Shown here: positions 14,901-28,935 of the stretch, piece after piece
Layout of the letters: every line of letters begins with the position of its first letter
How positions within the stretch are numbered: the stretch's first letter is position 1
Source: Purshia tridentata
Lineage: Eukaryota > Streptophyta > Magnoliopsida > Rosales > Rosaceae
Direction: 5' to 3'
Length of the DNA stretch: 64,000 bases
Assembly: GCA_003254885.1 (NCBI GenBank)
Contig: QANT01000396.1
Coordinates: forward strand, 38,140 to 102,139
Made by a program: the position numbers and the translations under genes
The notes under the pieces: generated by a model
Seen by the model: only the letters and a program-made list of their open reading frames with translations
What the model was told of the DNA's origin: nothing
Database searches by the model: none

Positions 14901-17099
14901 TTTGATGTTCTTGAATCTAAGTGGCTGTTCTTACCTAACTGCTATTCCTGATTTATCTGGGAATCGGGCCTTGCAAAAGCTTATTCTTGAGCATTGCGTT
15001 GGATTGATTAAACTTCATGACTCGATTGGGAGTTTGAATACATTAGTCCGCTTGAACCTGAGAGGTTGCTTAAACCTCATTGAACTTCCAAGTGATGTCT
15101 CCGGCCTGAAAAAACTTGAGTGTCTAATTCTTTCGGGTTGCTCAAATTTGAAAAAACTACCAAACAACATGGGCAGCATGGTATCATTAAAAAAACTTCT
15201 CCTTGATGAAACTGCTATTTCAAGTCTTCCTGAATCTATCTTCCGGCTTACAAAACTCGAAAAGCTCAGCTTGAACCGGTGCAAATTTTTGAAAGGGCTA
15301 CCTGAGATAATAGGAAAGTTGTGTTCTCTAAAAGAAATCTCTCTGAATCAATCTGCTTTAGAAAAAATACCTGATTCCCTTGGATCTTTGGAAAACCTTG
15401 AGAAACTAAGTTTGCTCTGGTGTGGATCACTGACCGCTATTCCCGATTCCATTGGCAACCTCAGTTCATTAATGGAATTTCATATTTATGGTAGTCCAAT
15501 AAAAGAGCTACCTATGTCCATTGGTTCATTATCAATCTTGAAGCATTTATCAGTGGGGCACGGTCAATTTCTAAGCAAATTGCCTGATTCTTTTGGAGGA
15601 TTAAATTCTCTAGTTGTGCTAAAGATAGATCAGACATCAATCACATATCTCCCCCATGAGATTGGTGCCTTAAAAGTACTTGAGAAGCTTGAGATAAGGA
15701 AATGTGGATTTCTTAGTTCTTTACCAGAATCAATTGGAAGCATGAGGGCACTCACTACTATAATCATAACTGAAGCTAATATTACCGAGTTGCCAGAATC
15801 AGTAGGGATGTTGGAAAATCTTACCACGTTACGGTTGAACAAATGTAAACAGTTCTTTAGGCTTCCAGCTTCAATAGGACAGTTAAGGTCCTTGCACCGG
15901 TTGCAAATGGTGGAAACTGCAGTGATAGAACTACCTGAAAGCTTTGGAATGCTTTCTAGTTTAATGGTTTTAAATATGGGAAAGAAGCCTCAAAAGGTAG
16001 TACTTTCGGAAAAAAATTTTATACTACCAACATCTTTTTCAAATCTATCCATGCTATATGAACTGGATGCTCATGGTTGTAACATATCTGGTAAAATTTC
16101 TGATGATTTCGAGAAGTTGGCATCACTAGAAACTTTGAAACTAGGCCACAATAACTTTTTCAGCCTTCCAGCCAGCCTAAGTGGCCTGTCTGTTCTTACA
16201 AAACTTTCACTGCCCCATTGTAAGAAGCTCAAGTCTCTGCCTCCACTTCCCTCAAGTTTGGAAGCGGTGGATGTTGCAGACTGTACAGCATTAGAAAGTA
16301 TCTCTGATATTTCAAACCTGGGCAAGTTGGAGGAGCTGAACCTTACAAATTGTGAAAAAGTGGTGGATATTCCCGGCCTTGAATGCTTGGAGTCCTTGAT
16401 ACGGTTGTATGCGAGTGGTTGCAATGCTTGCTCACCAGTTATTAAGAAAAGACTTTCTAAGGTCCTCTCTTTCTAGCTAGCTTGATATAACATTGCTTTC
16501 TCTTAATTTAAGTTTTTGGGTCCCGTTGTTGTCATACATCTCTGTATGTACATATAGAAACTGTAATGCATATATGTTTGTTGCAGAGCTACTTGAGGAA
16601 AATACGCAATCTTAGCATGCCTGGAAGCAAGATACCAGACTGGTTTGCTCAAGATGTGGTTACATTCTTAGAACGAAAAAACCATCTTCTCAAAGGTGTG
16701 ATCATAGGCGTTGTATTCTCTCTCAGCCAACAAATACCAGATGAGATGAGAGATGAACTCCCTGCAATGGTAGACATTCTAGCAAGGGTGCTCATACTGG
16801 ATTTCCCTATCTTCACTTCAGCTATGAACTTGATGGGAGTACCAAATACAAATGAAGACCAACTTCACTTGTGCCGATACTCAATTGTCCATCCCTTGGT
16901 TTCTCAATTGAAAGATGGTTATAAGATACATGTAACGAGGAGAGAGCCGCCATTGATGAAAGGGGTTGAACTGAAGAAGTGGGGGGTTCATTTGGTTTAT
17001 GAAGGTGATGATGATTATGAGGGAGATGAAGGATCGTTAAATGAAAGCCACCAATCCCTTTCAGAAAAACTGGCCTTGTTCTTCGGTTCTTTTGAATAA
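11983..17099 (+). CDS. TIR-NB-LRR (TNL) intracellular immune receptor with post-LRR C-JID-like tail
   Basis: Exons: 11983-12464 (TIR), 12783-13896 (NB-ARC), 14227-14640 (linker/first LRRs), 14890-16461 (LRRs) and 16587-17099 (post-LRR domain). All are GT-AG, one frame, 1364 residues. TIR: WDVFLSFRGEETR at 20-32, and the NADase catalytic Glu in SRWCLEEL (Glu94). NB-ARC: P-loop GMGGVGKTT (Lys223), VLVVLDDVD, GSRLIVTTRD, GGLPLAL and MHD (492-494). LRRs follow the plant pattern with many L..L..L.L..C steps. The last exon holds MPGSKIPDWF and WGVHLVYEG, hallmarks of the C-JID that helps read effectors in ROQ1 and RPP1. TNLs sense pathogen effectors, assemble as tetramers, make NAD-derived signals and act through EDS1. 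All key motifs are intact, so the gene looks functional. The effector recognised cannot be inferred. Confidence 0.95.
14663..14688 (+). repeat. (CAT)n-like run in TNL intron 3
   Basis: An imperfect CAT/TCA run just inside intron 3 (14641-14889). The frame of exon 3 stays open through it, so an intron-retained transcript would add a histidine-rich stretch and end near 14850, before most of the LRRs. Confidence 0.7.
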
Positions 17100-18032
17100 G
17101 GTGACTGCACCAGGACTCTTTCAAAAGATGATTGCACCAGTGAATCTAGTTGTAGTGCAGAGGAAGGAATAATGCAAGACCAAAGCAAGTGAACAAAGAA
17201 TATAACAAAGAAGATATGCCGCGGTTACTTTTTTTTTCTTCTATATTTATAGTATTTCCTCTCGTCTTTCTGTCGTTGAGGTTGTGGGTATAATTATGAT
17301 ATTGCATTTTCTGCTGTGTATTTTGAAATTGAACGTTCATTTTATCTACTCTTTTAATTAATTGAAGTTTCCCATTCTATTGATTTTCCATTAAAAAACA
17401 AAATACATATATATATATATATATATCTTATTTATTCTTCCTCGTCTCTTCCTCTCCTCTATTTCTCTCTCATCTCACTTTAATGAAAAAAACCATTGTC
17501 AAATATGCAGTATACACATCTCATTTTTATACAGAAATAAATAATTACAATTTTATAATATAACAAAATTAACTACAAGGACAAAGTAAGACAAACTAAC
17601 ATAGACAAGAGGCAAAGACCATCGCAGATTCAGCGGCAACCGAGTGAAGACCCTGAGGCTAAAGTCCCGCAGAAGCTCAAGCTATGACTTCTCACGATCC
17701 CTTAACTTATAGCAAAAGCTATCACTTCTCTTACTGCTCATATAATAAGAGTACACAATCAGTACAACCTCAAGTTGAACAGTTTCGCTTGCACTATGAG
17801 AACAAAAATTCTCTCTAAATTTAATTTAATTAGATCATGTAAATGTACATCCGTGACAAACCCTGGACACCACTGCAGTTCCTGAAGACATACGACAGAT
17901 CCTGGAGGTGGAAAACAATGGAAGTAAAATTATATCAAGAAAACTAAAACTAGGGATATGGCACAGCTAATTTACAATATTTCCTACACCTCACCGTCAA
18001 AATGAAAATTTTTACAAAAAATCTATTGCAGT
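17100..18032. other. Intergenic between convergent TNL and ALA3 genes
   Basis: Holds the 3' ends of two converging genes. Contains a (TA)n run at 17407-17427. No open frame of note. Confidence 0.6.
17407..17427. repeat. (AT)n microsatellite
   Basis: About ten uninterrupted AT units, 3' of the TNL gene. Confidence 0.9.
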
Positions 18033-21000
18033 CTATTTCCTTTTCACTGTCTTTTTCATGCTGGCTCTCCGGGCAACATCCCATGCTTTTTGAGGGGCAT
18101 GCACGCCTAGCTGTGCAGCGAAAAACGACTCGTATCCAGGTGAGTCAAAAGCAAAGCCAGTGTGTTTTGATTTCTCCGGTGGAAGTTGAGCTATGGCATA
18201 GCTCCTTGCCTCAGATGGCGTAAGCTGGTTTCCAACTTCCAGCATATCATCCCTGCTTCTACCTTCGGGCTCATGCCTGTGAATTTCCTGAATTATCTGA
18301 TAATCGAAAGGGAAGAACCATCTTTGAACCCTGTATCCAAATGGCATGGATTAGTTCATAAATACAAAATGAAAACCTACCACTACCCCCTCATTTACAA
18401 AGCCATATCATTAACACTAGAGCTAACACTTGGTCAATTGAGCCCAAACCAAGGTAACCACTTAAGCCAAACTTTAGCTGCAAAGCTAAGAGTTCTAACT
18501 TTTTTTTTTAATCCCCCTCCCTACAGAAAAGCTACAAAGTGCAATTAAGATCTCTCTCTTACCCTTGGTAAACAAAGTCGCCAAAAAGTGCAAAAATGGG
18601 GACAAGGACAAGTGTCAGGTAGAAATAGAATGTGCTCATCAAGACATATATGACAAAATAAACATTCTTCTGCAGTAAGGAAAAAGAATTTATGTTAGTC
18701 TTTCAAATAATTTGATGGAAATCTCAGAGCACAAACCAAAAGTTATCAGCTATGGAAAAAAGACCCACCTTTTGCTCTACAATACAGTATATGAAGATGA
18801 ATATAAACCACGCCAAAATGCTTCCTCCAACACTAATATAATGCCACCTCGTAATTGAATTACAGATCATAAGCAGACGCAAGTTAACAGTCACTACAAC
18901 ACAAGTAAAGGCCATTGTGCTGATATCCCAAATTCCAAACATCTTGCCAGATGAATTTTGACCACGATCACTGGAGAGTGTCACAAAATAATAAAAGACT
19001 AAAGATTGATAAACAGAAAAGAAAGCCCATACTGCCACAACCCTCCATTTGAAAAAGACATTTCTTATTCCCTCCCTGTATAGTTCAGGGTACTTCTTGG
19101 AAAGGGATGCACTGACATCCTGATAAAGAACACAGTCAACAATCAAAAAATAGTTCTCCATCTATAATTTAGTGAATATATACAAGACGCAATGACATAC
19201 GGTTTTCATGTATAAATTTGCAGTGAAAAATCAATGACCCAAATAATAATTTATTACAAAGTTGCACTAAAATTTGACATTATAAGTGTTTGGAACGAAT
19301 ACAATACCTTGTCAAAAAGCCCAACGATGATTACAGGCAAGGCTGTGAATATGACATTATAGAGGGATTGAAACCAATCATCATAGAACCTTTGACCAGA
19401 AAATCCAGTTTGAAAGGTGAACCAAAATTGTGTCAAAGTGAATGTAAGATTCTTGTAAAAGAAGTAAATGATAACCTGAAATATGCAAGAAGATTTGTCA
19501 AGCCTGTAAGCACCCAACAGATGTTAAAGTTTCAAAGGTTACAAGAAATCAAACCTTGCATAATCTAATATATGACCACCGTCCATGCACAAGCAGTAAA
19601 TCGGTAAGAAAGCGGAATTGGGCAATAGCAAAATCACTAGCCATCACTGCCTGCATTCCTTCTTGCCCACTTATGCCAACACCAACATGAGCAGCTTGAA
19701 TCATGCTCACATCATTCGCACCATCACCAATACTAAGTGTTATTTTCCGTGCACCTTTTTTTACCATGCTTGTCACCTGAAGACGGTGGCGATATTTTCA
19801 AGACAACGCATCAATTTTTTAATATGAAAATGATAAAATATATAGAGAGAGAAAGAACTACTCTACATCAAAATTTTAACTGAAGCTTGTTAACCCACAT
19901 TATTTTACAGGTTCCACGGTATAATATGTGGACACCAAGTAAGACTCACTTTTACTGATACATTTGTGCCGCTTTTCTAGTCAAGCTAATTTAGGAGTTC
20001 TCAACTACCAGGAATACTTTCAGTGATAGTTTTCATCCTCAATTGAAACATCATGTTGCTTACTTGCTTGACAATTATATGAGAGAGAGTCTTTTAACAC
20101 CACATAATTTTTCAACCTTTAATTTGATGCAGCACTCGGCAAATCACATTCAATTTCACTCCACTACATACTTTCAAGAAATGTGATACATAACTAGGAC
20201 TTGCAACTGTGCTAGTATGGTCTAAATGTAGGAACTTTTAAGAGAGACCCTTATGCTCAGACACAAGTGATCAGAAAACAGAAATCCATAAAGTGTACAT
20301 ATACATTCAATTCAGGTTTCATAATCTGCTTATTGCTAAAACAAATAATGTTAGGGTTAAAAAGCCATTAGAAAGCTCACCTGTGCTTTCTGTAAAGGAG
20401 AAACTCGACAGCAAACAACTGAATTACAATTCAAGCTCAAGTTGAGCAGCATCACTCGTAGAGTTGGGTCTAAGGCATACATCAAACACTTCCCATCTAT
20501 TACAAGTGCTAATTTTGGTCCAGTCACAGTGTGAAGATATTGTTGTGCTTCCTCAAGGCATCTCTTCAGCTCTCTTTTGACTTCTTCTTTAATGACACGT
20601 GCAATTTCCACTTGGTCACCCTAACACAAGAATCCGCAAGTACTATGAAATAACAAATAATTTGGTAGATAGTGACTTCTAATCTATGTACAAGCTATTA
20701 GCTTTTTCTTACCCTGTTCTCAACTTCCCTAATCACATCAGTTTCTGAACTGATAATGAACTGTTTCATTCCATTGTTGATCAAATTGCATGCTGCAGAA
20801 AATTTTAAAAAAAATATAGAAAACTAATCACAGAGAGACCAAAAAGCAAAGAAATAACACTACTCAAGATGGAAGGGTGAAGGGGAATAAAGAGGCATCA
20901 GCTCTCATAAGATACCAGCTTACCATAAGCAATATTTATTGCTGTTTCCATCTTGTCCCCCGTTAGCACCCAAATCTTAATACCAGCTCTTGAAAGAGTC

Positions 21001-24000
21001 TCTATGCAAGCAGGAACTCCTTCTTGAAGCTTGTCTTCGATGGCAGTGCATCCAATGAAAATGAGATCCTTCTCAATGAGTTCTGCCACCTTCATTGATT
21101 TTGAAATTTGTGCATAGAAGAATAATGAAAACAGAACAACAGCTCAAGGTTAAATAAAAGCTAATGAATTTTTAACAGTCCATACAAAACCAGAAAATGG
21201 CACTTATTTAATACCAAAACCAGAGTCAAAAGAATATACCTCATCCAACTTATTTTCACGATCCCGTAGTGAGGATTTAGCCTGAATAAATTTCTCATTC
21301 CAGCTTTCATACATATCAGGATTTAAATCTCTATAGGCCAGGCAAAGAGTACGTAACCCAGAAGATCCAAACTGTTCCAAGTGTTCCCTTGACACTTTCT
21401 TCAAATCATCTTGGCCCTCAGCCAATCTCTCATAGATTACATTATCAGCACCCTGTTAATAGCAGGTTTCTGGCATAATGTCATTTTCTTCACCAACTAA
21501 TAAAAAATTTCATATAATATAAGACTCAATAAGCTATTACCTTGGTGTACAAGACAAGTCTGCCATCTGGATAACGGCATACAACAGACTGACGCTTCCT
21601 TGTACTAGTTATGCAACAGACATTGCAATTAATGTTAGTGCAATTGACCATGAAAACATAAATGCGTGCAAGGACATAACTAACCTGTTAAACTCGAGGA
21701 CATTTAAAATCTCGTAGGACACATCTTGGAGTTTACCCATTTTCTCAACATGAGATTCACGAACATATATCGTGGTAGGTGTACGCCTGAGAGAAACAAA
21801 AAGCATATCACCCTCAGATTATGGAATTCCTTAAATTGATAGCAACTCTCTCAATAGACTTCTACCAGGACCAGAACAAGCATGAAGGGCCATATTCCAA
21901 ACATTTGGAATTAGAGTTATGGACCAAATGACAACAAATTTATGGATCAAACAAAAACCGAGTTTGAGACGATATTGAACCTCCCCTTAGCACTCAATGA
22001 AACATGCCACTTCTCCATGAGGGCACGACACCTGGTGACAGGAAGAAGCCTCACACAGAGTGGGGCTAAGTGAAAATAGAGGTTAACCCATCCCAACAGT
22101 TTTTCAGAGAGATCTTAAGTTCTCAAGAAACTTGTGCCATATCAATCATATCTTAAGTTTAAAACAAGTACGGCATATAACATGCTCATTGACAACAGAA
22201 AAGAACTGAGAAGTGTAAACCTGTAAAAGAAGAAGCCAAAGTTCTTTGCAGCAGTTACCAAAGCAGCCTCATCAGGTGATGCAGCTTGATATGTGATTTT
22301 TTCTGGGGACTCATCACCCTCAGGAAGCACAGTATGACATATAGCAAGGCATCTGAAGAATTCCTACCAAAATAATAGTACCAAAATAATAGAAAATATT
22401 AATAAAATTGTGTAAGCAAACAGTTTATGACATTCCTTCACAGTATGTCATAGTTAACTTATTCAGTGATGGCAAGAATAAGCCTGAAAGGAATTCCCTT
22501 CCATACAAGAATACATCCAATAAAATAAATTAAAAAAAAAAAATTATAAACTATTAAACCATATAGCAAAGAAAGTAACACTCTCATACAAACAGCTATC
22601 ATAACTCAAAGAAAGCAAGGAAAGAAACAAAACACTCCCAACATTGAGCAGGCTACACGTAAATCCATGCCACACTGACTATATGAGAAAAAAAATATAA
22701 AATATATATATCTACTCCTAACAAATTAAAAAAGAAAAAAGAAAAAAAATCTACCTTACAAAGATCAGGATTAGGCTCATTCCTCCAACCTCCTTGCATC
22801 AGCTTGGCATCATTGAAGTTAAATCCCTTTTCATGCACTATAGTGGATGATTTGTTCTCCTAATCAAACATTGAAATTATAATTCATTAAGAGGAAGCTT
22901 TCTCCATTTCATATACTTATACCTATATGAAACAAGAATCCACTTTATCAACAGTTCACATTGTCAATCTGGCACATTAAGGAGTTTTAGGAGAACATTT
23001 CCATGTATGTGTTTGTGTGCGTACATATATATATATATAATATATATACATATATATATAGAGAGAGAGAAAAAAAGAGAGGGTGAGTGAGTGAGCGAGT
23101 GAGAAATATACCTCTTGAAGTTTTATACCTCTTTGCTCTGCTATTCCCTTTTCAATTTCAGTGATACCAGTTCCATAGACCTCTCCTCCAATTGAACACT
23201 TGAAGAACTCCATCAAGTTTCTTGTTAGAGTTCCAGTTTTATCAGAAAAGATGTATTCCACCTGACCAAAGGATAAGACTGACACCCTTGATATACAGCA
23301 ATTTTACAGTAGCAAATTGATAGAGATTTAAACAAAACCCTTTGTCAGGGAAACATTAAAAGATTCAAACATTTCTCAATCATAATAAAGATGATGGCAC
23401 AATGATGATAGTAATAACAAAAACAATTATAACAAATAAAGATGATGATAGTAACAACTGATTCTTTTGCCTGTAATAATAACTATAAAAAAATTTATAA
23501 AAAAAGCTTGCACCTCCTGAATTAGAAGGCCAATATGGGAAGACTACCTGTCCAAGTTCCTCATTCAAATTTGAAGTCCTAGCCAATGCAGGCGTATTAC
23601 TTTCAATATGGTACATGTGTAAGTCGTTATTGATATATTGGGTGGATTGAATAAATTTGATCATCTGAAATTGAAAAAGAAAATTAATAAAATGTTGAAT
23701 ACTAAAAATAGTAAATTAATAACAAGTTGAATAAATAAAAATAGTATTATATATTTTAATAACTGACAGATATTAAGCTAAGAAACCTGCCTCAATGGAA
23801 ACGTAAAGAGAAATGGGGATGATTGTTGAGTACAAAGTAATTAGGGTAAACATCGTCAGAAGGACAACCTATAAAACCAATAAACAATATAAGCAAATAC
23901 TACAAAAACAGATACTATAAAATAAATGCATTTTTTCATTCTAAAATCGTTCCACTGTAGCAAAAATGTTACCAGAAAACGGTTATTAGGGTCAAATGAG

Positions 24001-26717
24001 CTGTATGATTTGTCCTCTTTTGCTGGTCCCCGAAGACCTAAGTAGTAGTACTTGTTGCTGATGAATACACCACTGCAGAATTCCATGAAGCAAAAACATC
24101 ATGTGGAAAACTTCAAAAAGAATTTGAGGGGAAAGAAATTTTCAAAATAAATGCATAATCAAACAACAGACTAGCAAATTTGCCCACCTGCCTATGGCTC
24201 CAATCAGACACATAATAAAAAGAGTGGCAAAAAGTGCAAGTATAAGTTTGTCAAGTTTCCTCTCCAATGTACTTCTTTTGGAAGGAACATTCATGGAATT
24301 CATCATAACCTGCAATTTAAACCGAAAAATAGCAAAAATTTCATCAATTCACAATAGACAGAAGATAAAAGAAGCAAGGGGGAGACACCCTTAGAAAATT
24401 ATGAAAATGTTAGTAGCTTCTTATACTGCACATAAACTATATTATAAAAGCTCTAAGGACATGATTCCCTCCACTATCTAAGAGAAACAGCTATGAGAAA
24501 TAGGACAAGCAGTAGAAGCATCTGTAGGAGATTAAACCAAAAGCACATTTTTGAAAAGAAATCTGAGTCGCAACATCTAAAGAGGCAAAAATTCAGGGTA
24601 AGAAAGAAAACCAGCCATTTTAATGTACCACACTTCATGATAGGATACCTTCGTTTCAGGACCTGTAAATATAACAGCCCCAACAATGTACTCAGTGTTC
24701 CTGAGACTGCATCCCTGAAAAAAATACCCAAGTCCCAATTCCAATGAGTATACCAGGTCAGGCTCACCAATTGACAGAAGAGTTGAAATCAAAATCACCA
24801 TTAAAAAAATTATACAGAACTATTAGGAACCAACAATACAGAGATTCACAAAATGCATAACTTAAAATCTATGAAGAAAAATAGCTCATGCATACCAACA
24901 AGTCCAATTGAATACTAAAGTGCAATATCGTAAAATTTATTAAATTACTACTTTTATTGGCTACAGAAATATATAAACAGCAAAGCCAGTGGAAATATAT
25001 GAGAAGCTATCAAAATCACATTCTAAAATAGATTCCAAAGAGCATAAAAGGAAACAAATAAAAGATTGAGAAATAAATAACATATCATACTCGCAGCAGA
25101 AGTTGGTTTGGAGAGAGAGATAATGTCTGCTTTTGAATGATGAGATTGCCAGTGAAAGTGTATAATGAATTGTTTGGCTGTTCACACTGCACTTCTCCTA
25201 CAATTAGTAATAGAACGTTTGTCAGAATATAAACAAACAACAAATCAATTCAACCATTAAAATTTAACACCCATCACATTTAACAACCTACTTCAATCAA
25301 TGATTGAAAGGACACCCAAGTACATCAATGTACATTTATAAAGACTTGCTGACTAGTGGACTAACAAGACTGCTAAACCTTTGAATTCAGATGCTTTCTC
25401 AGGAGTCAAGTAATCCCATGTTTTTTCACATGCTTTTCTGATCTTCAAATTAGTTTCCCCGTCCAAATTTGCAGTCTGACCAAAAAGCAAATCCATCCAT
25501 GTTATACATAACATGAATAAGACCTCACTAATTCAAAAATTAAAAGACAAAAACCTCAATGTAGCAGACACCATCTGCATTTGTACTAGCAAGAAAAAGC
25601 AAATCTGCAGGAAAGAATCCATTCTGCTTAACCTACACCCAATGCAAAACACATCAGCTTCTAGGTAAGGCAATTATAACATTCCTTTTTTAATGAAAAC
25701 AACATTCACCAGCACAAACAGATCAATCCAAAGAGTCCTAAAAGAAAAGAAAGAAATGCAAACGCCAAGGGAATATGCATCAATTACTTTCTGATTGCTA
25801 GAAAAATCTTCATCAAAATTCCTGTCTCTAAAACTCTGGACAGCAAAGAAAAAGCAAAAGAGAGAGACAGAGGAGTGAAGAGTAATCAACAAGAACTTCC
25901 CACCATTTCAGCTACCACAAGGGCATGTTACACACATCATTAACCTGACAACCCTTCTTAGAGCCCCAAAACCTATTCTGCAAAACTGCAGTCAAAATGA
26001 CCATGCATCAGCAGGACTGCATCCCACATTTCTGTCCCCCACCACCCCCCTTCCAATAAAGAAAACTCAACTCCAACAGAATTAGTTGCCTAAAATTACC
26101 ATCATGGAGGAGTCTTGCTTATCCAAAGGAGAAATCTAAAACAAGATATGACAGAACAAAGCCTCCCAATAGGATGCAAAACCATTAACCAATACGATGT
26201 TCAGATAATTCACATGCCTTCAAAGTGCTGTAATATTGGCCGGCACAACATGTTAAGAATGTAAAAGGTGATATAAAGAAACAATGTAACTGAAAGTGAA
26301 TAATACATTAACAGTGCTTCATATGATAAATTACAAAAGGTGACCAAATGGTGGGACTTCTTTGTCTGCCCTGGGGGTGGGGGGAGAGGTTTTACAAACA
26401 TGCAACTACCATCATCTGCAGAGATTATCCCTACTACAGCATAACATAATACCCTTACAAATTGTAAAAATCACCACAAGGCACATCAAATACATTTCAT
26501 AAGGAAACATAGGCATGCAGAACACTCACCTTGACAATGTCTCCAACCTGCAACCTTTTCCAGGGAATACTTTCCCACTTCTGATCTTGCAATACCTCCA
26601 CAGCATTATTATTTATTGTCATATCATTCTGGAAACGCTTCTGTTTTAAATAAATTAAGGGAAAAAATACATAATTCAGCCCTTGTCATATCAAACCTCA
26701 GCAAGTCACATATATAC

Positions 26718-26756
<39 letters not shown>

Positions 26757-28935
26757 AGCTTATATTAAAAATCAAGGCTGCATAATATAATAAAAAGCAA
26801 CAGGTACTCACCCAGTCCTCAAATGCTTCTTTGACAAGAGAAACAAAAAGCACCAAACTCAGAGGGACGACATTGGTTACCGGATTCACAGGACTGCAGT
26901 ATTAGAAATACTTGATTACATTATACATGATTTGATGTTAAGATCTGGTTGAATATTTGAAACAGGTTCTATCACCCCCTTCCCTCTTCCCACCCAAAAA
27001 GAAAAGTAATATAATAAATAATAAGACACATTTGAGAGATAAAAATATAAGATTGTATTGACTAAATATGATTTGATTCCCATTTACAGTATTATATTGA
27101 CTAAATTTTAAAATGGATAAATATTGGTGACAAGACCAAAGCATCTACTCCAGGCAGTTAGGGTAAGAATTTCCAAAATAACCATGTTCTGATTTTAACT
27201 GACATCACTTCTGGTCAATTTGGCGAGGTAAAATGCTAATTGTGTTCTAATATGTCACTCTAGCGAATAAGCCACTCTCCAAGAATTAAGCTAAAACAGC
27301 AATCTAATAAAATAATTTTACATACCTGATTGGTGTTGTTGATAAAATTGAGATTGTAAGGAAGTAGAGGTTAGCTACCCGCCTGAACTGTCAGTGTAAA
27401 CACATAATTTTCTCAGGACCATGACAAATAAAATCACGGGTATTGACAGCGTAAACTAACCCTAATCAATTTTTCTATGTGCATGTAACACCCTTTGCAA
27501 TCTGATACACTTTTGACCATATACTCTAACACAAAAAGGAAATTATAAATTTGAAAATCTTAAGAGTAAAATCCATGCATACAGATTGTGCGAGTAAGCT
27601 TTTAATCAATGTATTAGTTTTTAACGTCTTTAATTGTGACAATGACCATGTGTAGGTGTAAGGTGTAGCCCTTCAAAGCTCATCTCATCTAGAACCATGA
27701 TGCCAGAACTGACCCCAACATTAGCATCACCCAGAGCAAAGGGAAACTGCAGTAATGCCCCTTGAACCATGCCCCGTATTTCACTTTGCTTCCCAAAAAT
27801 TAAATTTAAATTCTATGGGACTAAAAGTTTCAAAATTTCAATGTGGGGCCTATTGACTCTTCGTATTCTCAAACTCCAAAAGAACCATAAGAAGATTTAG
27901 TAAACAAGCTCTGGTTCCAAGTTGTCTTAAAAGATTGGGTCAGACATTGACCCACCAAATAATAATAATAACTTATAATATAACCATACTAATCTTTGTA
28001 GCTTGGAGGCCTATAAGTAAATTACCTGTTCAAATAGTCCTTTTGGAAAGAAAGTAAAGAAGTTGTACTTCGTAGTTGATATAGAATTCCCCTGGAACAA
28101 GTTAACACATACTAATTAAATATCTTTAATATAAAGATAACAGAGTCAGTTGCAAGAAGCAAATAACACGACATCAACACAAGTGCAAACACTATCAATT
28201 CATAGATATCAACTGACAAGTGTGAGTGGAAAATTACCCACACTGACAAATGCAAAACAGACTGAGATATCTTTCTTGAATTTCTTTATTGCCTTATTGT
28301 TGGGAAAAACACTTGAAGCAGCTTAACTTTACTCTAAAAATAGTATTGTGCTTGGCATAAACGAGTAAACTTCTTTCAGCATAAATAGCATGCGAAAATT
28401 GAACCCAGTATCTTCACTACCCACCCAAAACAATCCATAATTAATCCAACCAATTCAATATCTTCCTCGCATGAGAATAAGCCCCCACCCCCCTTCTTGG
28501 TTGGCAAACAAACGAGTACAAACAAAATCCAACAACTCTTACTTTCTGTTTAAGAAAAACGAAATAAAAATAAATGAGCGTATTATACTAAGTTCAGTGT
28601 AATTCCAAGTTTCTGGGATGTCAAATAAAGAAAATCAATAATTTTTCAGTTATTTTTATAAAATTTTAACCCTAAGTTTCCCAGCGAAACAGAAAAACAG
28701 TAAAGTAGAATACAAAATAGAGATAGAGAACGCCAAAAAGAAAAGAGTCACCAACCACAAATTTAACGGGAAGATTGGCCTCGCGGTCATTGCAGTATAT
28801 GGTGCGGTGACCTGGTGCCTGGGGCTGGACTCGTCCGAGTGTTACCGTCCGAGTCGTCGACGCACGCCCTGTCGGCGAAGTCGGATTGCGACGTGCGCTC
28901 GATCTCGACGACCGAGAACTATTAAATCCACTCAT
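18033..28935 (-). CDS. ALA3: ALA3-type P4-ATPase, phospholipid flippase
   Basis: Flips phospholipids to the cytosolic leaflet with an ALIS (CDC50) partner; Arabidopsis ALA3 acts at the trans-Golgi in vesicle budding. Twenty-seven exons: 28756-28935, 28026-28091, 27326-27387, 26812-26893, 26530-26640, 25555-25632, 25379-25475, 25091-25197, 24649-24714, 24188-24309, 23973-24072, 23791-23868, 23548-23664, 23112-23261, 22755-22859, 22221-22363, 21685-21786, 21541-21604, 21240-21452, 20924-21089, 20713-20792, 20381-20620, 19555-19776, 19308-19475, 18769-19119, 18563-18669, 18033-18330. They sum to 3675 bases, 1224 residues (Arabidopsis ALA3: 1213). Motifs: DGET (198-201), PISL (near 375), phosphorylated Asp429 in DKTGT, GDGAND (860-865). 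The first 60 residues ([20 protein letters not shown]) and the last exon ([20 protein letters not shown]) match ALA3 rather than other ALAs. Intron 12 has a GC donor; all others are GT-AG. Confidence 0.97.
23021..23070. repeat. (TA)n/(GA)n compound microsatellite in an ALA3 intron
   Basis: Two TA runs followed by a GA run, then GTGAGTGAGTGAG at 23083-23100. It lies in the intron between exons 14 and 15 of ALA3, about 40 bases from the donor at 23111. Confidence 0.85.
23789..23790 (-). other. GC splice donor of ALA3 intron 12
   Basis: Exon 12 ends ...TCCATTGAG and the next bases on the minus strand are GCAGGT. Using the nearby GT instead would add four bases and break the frame. The exon 12/13 junction with GC gives [16 protein letters not shown], as in ALA3. 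Confidence 0.85.
26731..26756. repeat. (GA)n microsatellite in ALA3 intron 4
   Basis: About thirteen GA units preceded by short TA/CA runs, inside the intron 26641-26811. Confidence 0.9.

Noticed and set aside
15015-16424. Minus-strand frames across the TNL LRR exon
   Set aside because: Shadows of the LRR-coding strand; repeats of Leu codons keep the opposite strand open.
18033-28935. A gene cluster or operon-like system around ALA3, EXO84 and GPAT
   Set aside because: The genes have separate promoters, mixed strands and unrelated steps; co-location looks incidental.
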